The position numbers were made by a program, and so were the translations under genes. The notes beneath the pieces are model-generated. The model was not told the DNA's origin, did not search any database, and saw only the letters and a list, made by a program, of their open reading frames with translations. This document shows, piece after piece, positions 1 through 5,788 of a DNA stretch of 6,729 nucleotides. Origin of the DNA: Gemmatimonadota bacterium (lineage in GTDB: Bacteria; Gemmatimonadota; Gemmatimonadetes; Longimicrobiales; Gaopeijiaceae); contig JAHHMJ010000316.1 in NCBI GenBank assembly GCA_018678395.1, positions 1 to 6,729 of the forward strand, read 5' to 3'. The stretch's first letter is position 1. Each line of letters begins with the position of its first letter.

Positions 1-296
1 GAGCCCACTCCGCCTCCATCTCCGCGTCGGACTCCATCTCGAGGAGTTCGGCGAGCTCCTCGAGCGTCTCGACCTTGCTGCGGGCCTCGGCCCACGGCTC
101 GATCCAGCCCTTGAGGCGATTGGACTCGTCGATGGTCGCGCGGGCCCGGTCCTGGTTGTCCCAGAATCCGGGCTCGGCCATCAGTGCTTCGAGTTCCTCG
201 AGTCGGGGCTCACGTTGATCGAGGTCAAAGATACCCCCTGAGCTCCGAGACCTTGGTCCCGACCTGCTCGAGGCGTTCCAGCTGTTCGGCCGTCAT
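1..296 (-). CDS. prfB: Peptide chain release factor 2 (RF2), N-terminal part, programmed +1 frameshift
   Basis: RF2 recognises UGA and UAA stop codons in the ribosomal A site and triggers release of the finished protein. The gene begins at ATG 296-294 and reads 23 codons, MTAEQLERLEQVGTKVSELR then GYL, to an in-frame TGA at 227-225. Shifting +1 at the CTT codon continues as DLDQREPRLEELEALMAEPG, then FWDN, and stays open for 75 more codons to the window edge. The 'RGYL-stop-D' junction, the 'LEALMAEPGFW' helix and the acidic helices after it are typical of the RF2 N-terminal domain. About 98 residues of a usual ~365 are present; the catalytic GGQ domain lies outside. The 23-codon leader compares with 25 in E. 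coli. The ribosome site before ATG is weak (GGAG only 2 nt away). The internal stop is a known autoregulatory device, not a mutation. Identification is very secure. Confidence 0.95.
224..239 (-). promoter_or_regulatory. prfB programmed +1 ribosomal frameshift site
   Basis: Read on the minus strand the site is AGGGGGTATCTTTGAC. It comprises an internal Shine-Dalgarno-like AGGGGG (239-234), a 3-nt spacer TAT, the slippery codon CTT (230-228) and the zero-frame stop TGA (227-225) followed by C. It matches the well-studied E. coli prfB element as I remember it, including the spacer and the poor termination context TGAC. In the known mechanism, low RF2 slows termination at UGA, AGGGGG pairs with 16S rRNA, and peptidyl-tRNA slips from CUU to UUU, making full-length RF2. 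High RF2 terminates instead and yields a 23-residue peptide. The element is seen directly; its function is inferred from this identity. Confidence 0.96.
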
Positions 297-320
297 GGCT
301 CCGTCCGGTGAGGGGCGGCC

Positions 321-356
321 AACGAAAGAGGCCGTCCGCACCCGACGGACGGCCTC
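321..356 (-). terminator. Intrinsic (rho-independent) terminator after the zinc-ribbon gene
   Basis: On the minus strand there is a perfect 11-bp GC-rich stem, GAGGCCGTCCG (356-346) and CGGACGGCCTC (338-328), with a 7-nt loop. It is followed at once by TTTCGTT (327-321). It begins 64 nt after the zinc-ribbon stop codon and ends 24 nt before the prfB ATG. The T tract is present only in the minus-strand direction, so it should act on transcripts coming from the upstream gene cluster. The short distance to prfB leaves open a second role as an attenuator in the prfB leader. Confidence 0.8.
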
Positions 357-374
357 CGGCACGCCTGAAGGCGA

Positions 375-403
375 AAGTTAGCCGAAGGCGCGAGGGCCTT
401 CAA
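375..403 (-). promoter_or_regulatory. Weak candidate promoter for prfB
   Basis: On the minus strand a TTGAAG hexamer (403-398) and a TAACTT hexamer (380-375) are separated by exactly 17 nt. They match the sigma-70 consensus at 4/6 and 3/6 positions. The pair lies between the zinc-ribbon stop and the terminator hairpin. If real, the prfB mRNA would start near 368 and carry the hairpin in its leader. The match is poor and may be chance in a GC-rich spacer. It is listed because prfB needs some promoter downstream of the zinc-ribbon gene if the terminator is efficient. Confidence 0.22.
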
Positions 404-419
404 CGGCTCGACTCGCCCG

Positions 420-1604
420 CTAGAACACCTTGTCACCCTCTGCGAGGATGTCGTTGAGCGCGTCGAACCAATACGGCGTGCTCTCGGCCATTTCCTGCCC
501 CACCTGCTCCGTGTACTCGGCCCACGACTTGCGGATCTCCTCTTCGAAGTCCGCGTGCAGAGTGCCGTTGGCGAGCGCCTGCCGATGCCGATCCGCATTG
601 TAGGTGATCATGTCCGAGACCAGCACGCGTGCGAGCCGGCGCGCCTTGTCGTGGGGATCACGCTTGCCGAACTGGAATACGGTGGGTGCGGTGTCGACGA
701 CGGGCTCGGCCTCGACGACGGGCTCGGTCTCGACGACCGGCTCGGCCTCGACGACGGGCTCGGCCTCGACGACGGGCTCGGCCCAGGCGGACTCGATGGG
801 CGACTCGATCGGCTCGGCGGCCTCGTCCCTCACCTCGGCCTGCTCCCATGCCTCGACGGATGTGTCGGTGGCCTCGGCCCAGGCGGCATCGACGGGCGAC
901 TCGGCGGCCGGAGGCACACCCTCGTCATCCCACGGGTTGTCCTCACCCGACTCGACGACCTCGGCGGTGTGCTCCGCCGCGGCGTCGCGGACCTGTTGTT
1001 CGACGGTCTCGAGCGGTTCGACCGCTGCGGGCGGGTCGAGGTCGACCGGGCTGCTCTGCTCGATGACCCAGGAGTCCTCGGTCGACTCGGACTCGATCAC
1101 CACCTCCGACTCGGTCTCGATGACCATCTCGGACGCGGCCTCGACCGCCATCTCCGCCTCGGTGGCGGCGGACACGTCCGACTCCGGCTCGGACGCGGCG
1201 TCCGACTCGCGGTCTTCGGGCAGTTCCATTCCCCCGCTCCACGGGTGTGCCGGCTCGTCCGACGCCGAGGCACCCATGTCCGAGGGGTGATCGAACCCCG
1301 CACCGCTCCACGGGTCGACGTGCTCGCGATTCTCGTCGACCGCGACCGACTCGGCGGCGGCGTCATCGACGCCTTCTCCGGCGTGACCCGCATCGGGAGA
1401 CTCGTCCGCAGCGGTTGCCGCCTCCGAACCGGCAGCGCCGACCGCGGCCAGAGGCGCTGGAGTGGGCTCTTCGATCTCCGGCTTGTCGACGAAGAAGATC
1501 CCCGAACAGACGCTGCATCGCACCTTGACGCCGCCGTCCGGCACCTTGCGTGGGTCCACGGGGAAGGTCGTCTGACAGGAGGGGCACTCGACGGTGATGA
1601 TCAT
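420..1604 (-). CDS. MJ0042-type zinc-ribbon protein with acidic repeat linker and conserved C-terminal domain
   Basis: This is a 394-residue protein of unknown function with three parts. Residues 1-40 form a zinc ribbon with C7-x2-C10 and C30-x2-C33, starting MIITVECPSCQTTFPVDPRK. This is the MJ0042 style, found at the N-terminus of many bacterial proteins of uncertain role. Residues 41 to about 306 are an acidic, Ala/Glu/Val-rich linker, probably disordered. It holds repeated Trp motifs (DPWSG, HPWSG, NPWDD, AAWAE, SAWAE) and five AEPVVE-like hexapeptides at 275-304. Residues 307-394 return to an ordered, charged helical composition (KARRLARVLVSDMITYN, then EEIRKSWAEY) and end YWFDALNDILAEGDKVF. 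I recall similar C-terminal modules in other zinc-ribbon proteins, without a known function. The start at 1604 is chosen because the ribbon begins there. An ATG at 1679 would add 25 unlikely residues and overlap the upstream gene. No good ribosome site is visible. The stop is TAG. It follows the GGDEF gene by 28 nt. Confidence 0.85.
   Translation of the reverse strand: MIITVECPSCQTTFPVDPRKVPDGGVKVRCSVCSGIFFVDKPEIEEPTPAPLAAVGAAGSEAATAADESPDAGHAGEGVDDAAAESVAVDENREHVDPWSGAGFDHPSDMGASASDEPAHPWSGGMELPEDRESDAASEPESDVSAATEAEMAVEAASEMVIETESEVVIESESTEDSWVIEQSSPVDLDPPAAVEPLETVEQQVRDAAAEHTAEVVESGEDNPWDDEGVPPAAESPVDAAWAEATDTSVEAWEQAEVRDEAAEPIESPIESAWAEPVVEAEPVVEAEPVVETEPVVEAEPVVDTAPTVFQFGKRDPHDKARRLARVLVSDMITYNADRHRQALANGTLHADFEEEIRKSWAEYTEQVGQEMAESTPYWFDALNDILAEGDKVF
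694..783 (-). repeat. Five in-frame 18-bp tandem repeats encoding AEPVVE-like hexapeptides
   Basis: Five contiguous 18-bp units run from 694 to 783 with plus-strand form TCGACGACGGGCTCGGCC. Three units are identical; one carries a C-to-T change near its end (TCGGTC), and one carries ACCGGC instead of ACGGGC. Read on the minus strand they encode AEPVVE, AEPVVE, TEPVVE, AEPVVE-type hexapeptides in the zinc-ribbon protein linker. The near-identity at DNA level suggests recent expansion by slippage or recombination. The unit length is a multiple of three, so copy-number change would not break the frame. Confidence 0.9.
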
Positions 1605-1632
1605 GACTCGCTCAGGAGGAAAGGCACGCTGT

Positions 1633-2679
1633 TCAATCGAGGACGGGCCGGGGCATGGGCGATCCGGGTCGCCGCCCATCCGTGAGGCCCGTCTGCCGCC
1701 GATCTACGACGTACTTCGAGCCGGGGAGGGACTTCGCGTAGGTCTTCATCTCCGCTGCCAGTTCGGACACCTGGCCGGTGTGCGTGAACTGGTGGATCTG
1801 GTTCGTGACCACGCCCACGGAGAGGGTCATCAGCGGAATCCGGTGCACGTTGCCGCGCCGGTCCTTGCCGAGGAAGTACCCGGCCGAGCGGTCCTCCTCG
1901 GTGTACTGGTAGGGGATCAGTTCGTCGAAGAGCGTGATCACTTCTTCGCAGCACGGCGCCAGGTATTCGATCGGGATGTTGAAGATGAAATCGTCCCCGC
2001 CGATGTGGCCCACGAAACCGCCGGGTGCAAGGGCGCGGACGACGTCGCGGAGGATCTTGGAGAGGAGCAGGATCACCCGATCGCCGGAACCGTAGCCGTA
2101 CCGGTCGTTGAACTCCTTGAAGTGATCGAGATCGGCATAGCACACCGCGAAGCCGGTCGACGTCTGCACCCGCTCATGGATGTCTCGCTCGATCTGACTC
2201 GTGCCGGGAAGGCGCGTCGTCGGATGGACCGATACGTCACGAGCGGCCCGGCGCAGCGCGAGGTCCATGCGCAGCGAGCACACCCGTTGCGTGGTGTGTT
2301 CGGCGAGGACTTCGTCGGCTCCGGCCTCGAGGGCGTCGGCGCTGGCCTCGCCGTCTCCGTCGGGAACGATCATGACGACGGGGACGATCGCCGTGAAGGC
2401 GTCGCGCTTGAGCTCGTCGCAGAGGGCGAGCATCTCGGCCCGGGACCGCACGGCGTCGAACACTACGCACGCCGGGTAGGACCGGTTCAGGAGCGCGCGG
2501 ATGTCGTCGACCGACGCCATCGGCTCGACCTCCAGACCTCGGTCGGCGGCGAATTCGTCCAGACGTTCCAACACGCCGCAGGTCTCGGAGCCCAGGAACG
2601 CGATCGTCCGGTGGCCCCGGTCATCCCGTGCGGGTGTGTGCACGGTGGGGACGGGAGGCGCGGGGGCGGACGGACTCAC
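1633..2679 (-). CDS. Degenerate receiver-GGDEF protein (GGDDF signature), possible diguanylate cyclase or c-di-GMP effector
   Basis: This is a 348-residue cytoplasmic two-domain protein. Residues 24-145 have a receiver-like fold pattern: 'PACVVFDA' places an Asp (D75) at the usual strand-3 position, and 'IVPVVMIVPDGD' and 'ADALEAGADEVLAE' follow. The conserved Lys-Pro of true receivers is replaced by 'AEHTT', and the acidic pair near the N-terminus is not obvious, so phosphorylation is doubtful. Residues 152-327 form the GGDEF domain. It opens with a 'TTRLPG' linker, then 'YADLDHFKEFND' with metal-binding D183, then 'FVGHIGGDDFIF' with the signature GGDDF at 227-231, and later 'LSVGVV'. Active cyclases make c-di-GMP from two GTP. 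Here Glu is replaced by Asp, and no RxxD inhibitory site precedes the signature. Activity is therefore uncertain. The GTG start at 2679 overlaps the RNase R stop as GTGA and has GAGGGGAG (2694-2687) 7 nt upstream, indicating translational coupling. Confidence 0.87.
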   Translation of the reverse strand: MSPSAPAPPVPTVHTPARDDRGHRTIAFLGSETCGVLERLDEFAADRGLEVEPMASVDDIRALLNRSYPACVVFDAVRSRAEMLALCDELKRDAFTAIVPVVMIVPDGDGEASADALEAGADEVLAEHTTQRVCSLRMDLALRRAARDVSVHPTTRLPGTSQIERDIHERVQTSTGFAVCYADLDHFKEFNDRYGYGSGDRVILLLSKILRDVVRALAPGGFVGHIGGDDFIFNIPIEYLAPCCEEVITLFDELIPYQYTEEDRSAGYFLGKDRRGNVHRIPLMTLSVGVVTNQIHQFTHTGQVSELAAEMKTYAKSLPGSKYVVDRRQTGLTDGRRPGSPMPRPVLD

Positions 2680-4805
2680 CCCGACGCTCCCCTCGGCACG
2701 GCCTGCAACAGCACGAAATCCACGTGTCGCTCCTCTTTGTCCACGCGGGCTACCTGCACCCGCACTCGATCCCCGAGCCGGAAGCGCCGTCCACGACGGC
2801 TCCCGACCAGGGCGAACTCACGTTCCCTGAATTCGTAATAATCGTCCTCCAGGGCGTTCACATGAACGAGTCCCTCTACGAAGTATCGGTCGAGGAGCAC
2901 GAAAAACCCGAACGATGCGACTCCGGCCACGGTTCCGTCGAACTCGTCGCCGAGGTGTCGCTCCATGAACTCGATCTTCTTCAGCGCGACGCTGTCCCGC
3001 TCCGCCTGGGTCGCCGCCTGCTCACGCCACGAGCACCGTTCGGCCACTTCGGTCAGCTCCTCGGACCATTCTTGGGGCGCAGCCTTTTTTTCCAGCAAGA
3101 CCCGGACCATCGCCCGATGGGTGACGAGATCGGGATACCTGCGGATCGGCGACGTGAAATGGGCATAGTGTGACAGCGCCAACCCGAAGTGGCCGAGGTT
3201 CTCGGGTGCGTATCGCGCGCGCTGCATGGAGCGCAGGACGACGGTCGAAACGAGGGCTTCTTCGGGCTCTCCCCGGACGCCCTCCAGGACGGACTGGAGA
3301 TCTCGGGGCCGGAGGGAGCGGCGCGGAAGTGTGTGCCCGAGGGTGGCAAGAAATTCCCTCAAGCTCTCCGTCTTCTCGACCGAAGGTCGCTCGTGCACTC
3401 GGTACAGCACCGGCATCCGCTTCGCCTCACCGGTCCGCGCCACCAGTTCGTTGGCCAGCAGCATGAAGTCCTCTACCAGGCGGTGGGCGTCGAGACGCGC
3501 CACCCTCTGGATGTCGATGGGCGCGCCGTCGTCGTCGAGGACCACCCGCGCTTCGGGTTGGTCGAAGTCGATGCTGCCCCGCTCCTGGCGCCGGGCCCTC
3601 AACCCGCGGGCGACGCGATCGAGATCGCGAATCGCCGCATCCGTTTCGGGATCCACCGATCCGGGGCCGTCGAGGACCTCCTGCGCCGTTTCATAGGCGA
3701 GCTTGTGTCGGGACCGGACCACGGTCCTCACGAATCGGTGTTCGTGCACCTCGCCGTCCAGCCCCAGCCGCGCGAACAGGCTGAAGGCGTAGCGATCCTC
3801 GTCCGGACGCAGCGAGCAGGCGCCGGACGACAGCGCATGCGGCAGCATGGGGACGGTGCGATCGACCAGGTAGACGCTGGTGCCTCGATCGAGCGCCTCG
3901 GCGTCGACCGGCCCGCCGCGGGGCACGTAGTGAGACACGTCGGCGATGTGGATCCCCACCTCGTACATGCCGGACCCGAGGTCACGAATCGACAGGGCGT
4001 CGTCGTGGTCCTTGGCGTCCACGGGATCGATCGTGAAGAGCATCAGATCGCGGCAATCCTCGCGATCGTCCCCCGCCGCCACGGGTTGCTCGGCAGCCTC
4101 CTTCGCCGCGGACTCCACCGCGGGCGGGAACTCCAGCGACAGGCCGTGTCCGAAGAGCACCGAGAGCACATCGACCCCGGGATCTCCCATCGGACCCAGA
4201 ACGCGCTTCACCTCGCCCGTCGGACCCCGCCGGCGCGCCCCGTACGAGGTGATCGCGATCACGACGACGTCGCCCTCCTCGGCGTCACCCTCGTCGCCCC
4301 ACGGAATCAGCACGTCCGGCCCCATCTTCCGGTCGAGGGGGACGATGTAGCCGATCTTGCGACCGCTGTGGAAGGTGCCGACCAGCGTCGGGTGTGCGCG
4401 CTCGAGAACCTTGATGACGCGGCCCACCGGATTCCTTCCGCGCGGGTGGTGTTCGACCCGAACGACCACCCGGTCGCCGTCCATCGCGGTGGCCAGGTCC
4501 CCGCTGCGCACGAACACGTCTTCGTGCGTGATCTCGTCGGCCCGGATGAAGGCGTCGCCGGACCGGATCGTGGACACGCGCCCGCGTACGAGGCTGATCC
4601 GGTCCGGCGCAGCGTACCGCCCACCCTTGACCCGGTACACCACGCCGCGGCCCTCCATGTCGCGCAGTTGGGCGCGGAACGGCTTGTAGTCGCCCGGGCG
4701 GATCTCGAGGACCCGGGCAAGGGCCTTGGGCTTCATGGGCCCGTGACGCGAAGCGCGAAGTGCCTTCAGCACCTTGGCTTCCGGAACGTGGAAGGAGCGG
4801 CTCAC
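2676..4805 (-). CDS. rnr: Ribonuclease R (3'-5' exoribonuclease, RNB family)
   Basis: RNase R degrades RNA processively from the 3' end, including structured RNA, in mRNA decay, rRNA quality control and tmRNA-linked clean-up. The 709-residue product has the full domain order. A winged-helix-like N-terminus spans 6-68, ending 'GVVYRVKGGRYAAP'. Two cold-shock OB folds follow (about 70-118 and 136-188). The RNB catalytic domain spans about 248-576, and an S1 domain about 618-700 ('GTVAGVASFGFFVLL'). The catalytic signature 'TIDPVDAKDHDDAL' supplies the four metal-binding aspartates D260, D266, D268 and D269. 'SHYAHFTSPIRRYPDLVTHR' (545-564) is the other hallmark block. It is shorter than E. coli RNase R (~813 residues), mainly because it lacks the long basic C-terminal tail; it ends just after S1. 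The presence of the winged helix favours RNase R over RNase II. The GTG start is supported by AGGAG 6 nt upstream. It lies 60 nt after the DUF5683-like gene. Confidence 0.96.
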   Translation of the reverse strand: MSRSFHVPEAKVLKALRASRHGPMKPKALARVLEIRPGDYKPFRAQLRDMEGRGVVYRVKGGRYAAPDRISLVRGRVSTIRSGDAFIRADEITHEDVFVRSGDLATAMDGDRVVVRVEHHPRGRNPVGRVIKVLERAHPTLVGTFHSGRKIGYIVPLDRKMGPDVLIPWGDEGDAEEGDVVVIAITSYGARRRGPTGEVKRVLGPMGDPGVDVLSVLFGHGLSLEFPPAVESAAKEAAEQPVAAGDDREDCRDLMLFTIDPVDAKDHDDALSIRDLGSGMYEVGIHIADVSHYVPRGGPVDAEALDRGTSVYLVDRTVPMLPHALSSGACSLRPDEDRYAFSLFARLGLDGEVHEHRFVRTVVRSRHKLAYETAQEVLDGPGSVDPETDAAIRDLDRVARGLRARRQERGSIDFDQPEARVVLDDDGAPIDIQRVARLDAHRLVEDFMLLANELVARTGEAKRMPVLYRVHERPSVEKTESLREFLATLGHTLPRRSLRPRDLQSVLEGVRGEPEEALVSTVVLRSMQRARYAPENLGHFGLALSHYAHFTSPIRRYPDLVTHRAMVRVLLEKKAAPQEWSEELTEVAERCSWREQAATQAERDSVALKKIEFMERHLGDEFDGTVAGVASFGFFVLLDRYFVEGLVHVNALEDDYYEFREREFALVGSRRGRRFRLGDRVRVQVARVDKEERHVDFVLLQAVPRGASG

Positions 4806-4811
4806 GTGGAA

Positions 4812-4816
4812 CTCCT
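4812..4816 (-). promoter_or_regulatory. Ribosome binding site of the RNase R gene
   Basis: AGGAG on the minus strand lies 6 nt before GTG 4805-4803. It fixes that GTG as the start, and the protein from there begins directly with the winged-helix region. Confidence 0.75.
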
Positions 4817-4865
4817 GCGATCTCGAGGACGACTGCGGGCCAGCGGTCGGAGGGCCGGGACGGGG

Positions 4866-5762
4866 TCAGTCTCGACGCACCCGTACTCGAAGCATCGCGA
4901 CACCCTCGCCCGCTCGCGACCCCGGGGCGACGCCGACTTCGACGGCCCGCCGGCCGAGGCGCTGGTTCACGTAGACCTCGATCGCCGAGAGGAGGTGATT
5001 CGCCACCAGGGCCCCGGCGACGAGCGACGCACGCCGCGACGCGTCGTCGGACTCCTCGATCCAGTCCGAGAACTGCCGTTGGGCGGCTTCCTGCCCCGTC
5101 CAGTCCCAGAGCAGAGAATCGTCGTAGGCACGCTGGCGGTAGTATTCGAGCGCCGAGGCGTACCCGGAGGTCTCGGGCGTCGCCGCGATGTCACCGCCGA
5201 GAAAGATCTCCGCGGCGAGTCGCCACTGACGGCCGTTGAATGCATCCTGGGCCGTCTCCGGCTGCACGCCGGGCACATCCGACCGGCGGTCCCAGGACCC
5301 GGAGCGCGTCCATCGGATCATGCGCTCGTAGTACTCGAAGGGGCCGTCGACCCGCGGAGACGGCGAACCCCGCGCCGCAGTCCACGCGAGGTCGCGGTAC
5401 GCGGCGCGGAACCGCTCCGCGTCGGATTCCGCGTCGAGGTGCAGCCACCAGCCTACGCCCTCGAGGGCGGCGAAGCTTGCCGCCGCGATCCAGCGCCGCT
5501 CGAGGCCCTGACCGAGACCGGGGACCGCAAGAGACGCGAACACGGGCACCGCGGGGGACGCGGCCCAGCCGGAGGAGGGCGCCCACGCCGACGTCGCGGC
5601 TCCGGGCGTTCCCGGTCCCGACTCCGGCGCCGCGATGAACTCGGCTCGAGCGAGAGGCTGTGCGGCGGTGGGCCCAGCCTGCGCCAGGAGTGCGGCGGAC
5701 AGCGCAGCCGCGCAGCCCATTCTCCACCCGGATCCGGGATTTCCATGACGCCGTCGCAACAC
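4866..5762 (-). CDS. Secreted or membrane-associated DUF5683-like protein of unknown function
   Basis: This is a 298-residue envelope protein. Its N-terminus is a signal peptide: basic MLRRRHGNPGSGWR, then hydrophobic MGCAAALSAALLAQAG, with a likely cleavage near 'PTAA-QP' (about residue 34). A Gly/Ala/Ser/Pro-rich stretch follows. Then comes 'FASLAVPGLGQGLERRW' (75-91) leading into a hydrophobic segment to about 107. This resembles the 'PGxGQ' motif of DUF5683-type membrane proteins. The middle is Tyr/Trp-rich ('GPFEYYERM', 'YASALEYYRQRAYDDSLLWD'). The C-terminal part has a second hydrophobic segment, 'LVAGALVANHLLSAIEVYV' (247-265). The start is GTG 5762 or the adjacent TTG 5759, preceded by GGAGG (5772-5768); an ATG at 5720 would cut the basic part off the signal peptide. 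It lies 26 nt after the PorV-like gene, suggesting co-expression and a shared envelope role. The family resemblance is from memory, and the function is unknown. Confidence 0.75.
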   Translation of the reverse strand: MLRRRHGNPGSGWRMGCAAALSAALLAQAGPTAAQPLARAEFIAAPESGPGTPGAATSAWAPSSGWAASPAVPVFASLAVPGLGQGLERRWIAAASFAALEGVGWWLHLDAESDAERFRAAYRDLAWTAARGSPSPRVDGPFEYYERMIRWTRSGSWDRRSDVPGVQPETAQDAFNGRQWRLAAEIFLGGDIAATPETSGYASALEYYRQRAYDDSLLWDWTGQEAAQRQFSDWIEESDDASRRASLVAGALVANHLLSAIEVYVNQRLGRRAVEVGVAPGSRAGEGVAMLRVRVRRD

Positions 5763-5767
5763 ACGCG

Positions 5768-5772
5768 CCTCC
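5768..5772 (-). promoter_or_regulatory. Ribosome binding site deciding the GTG/TTG start of the DUF5683-like gene
   Basis: GGAGG on the minus strand is 5 nt before GTG 5762 and 8 nt before TTG 5759. Either codon could be the start; both give a complete signal peptide. It supports this start over any farther upstream one, which would overlap the PorV-like gene. Confidence 0.65.
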
Positions 5773-5788
5773 AAGACCGGCCGCGCGC

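Noticed and set aside
225..227. In-frame TGA in prfB as evidence of a pseudogene or sequencing error
   Set aside because: The surrounding AGGGGG-TAT-CTT-TGA-C is the known programmed frameshift element, and the +1 frame continues as intact RF2.
694..783. Regular repeats considered as a CRISPR array
   Set aside because: The units are contiguous 18-mers with no spacers and encode in-frame hexapeptides in a protein linker.
1605..1679. Upstream ATG at 1679 as the start of the zinc-ribbon protein
   Set aside because: It would overlap the GGDDF gene by 47 nt and add a Pro/Arg-rich extension before the ribbon. No ribosome site precedes it.
555..1685. Plus-strand frames of 376 and 228 codons opposite the zinc-ribbon gene
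   Set aside because: They are mirror images of the acidic repeat linker (GLDDGLGLDD or STTGSAST repeats) with no domain or ribosome site. The minus-strand frame has a clear zinc ribbon.
1594..2838. A 414-codon plus-strand frame opposite the GGDDF gene, with AGGAGG on the plus strand near 1614
   Set aside because: The product has no family resemblance and is antisense to a clear GGDEF domain. The AGGAGG lies after the frame's first start codon.
4806..4865. Possible terminator or promoter between the DUF5683-like gene and RNase R
   Set aside because: The 60-nt gap shows no strong stem with a T tract and no clear promoter pair, only the RNase R ribosome site.
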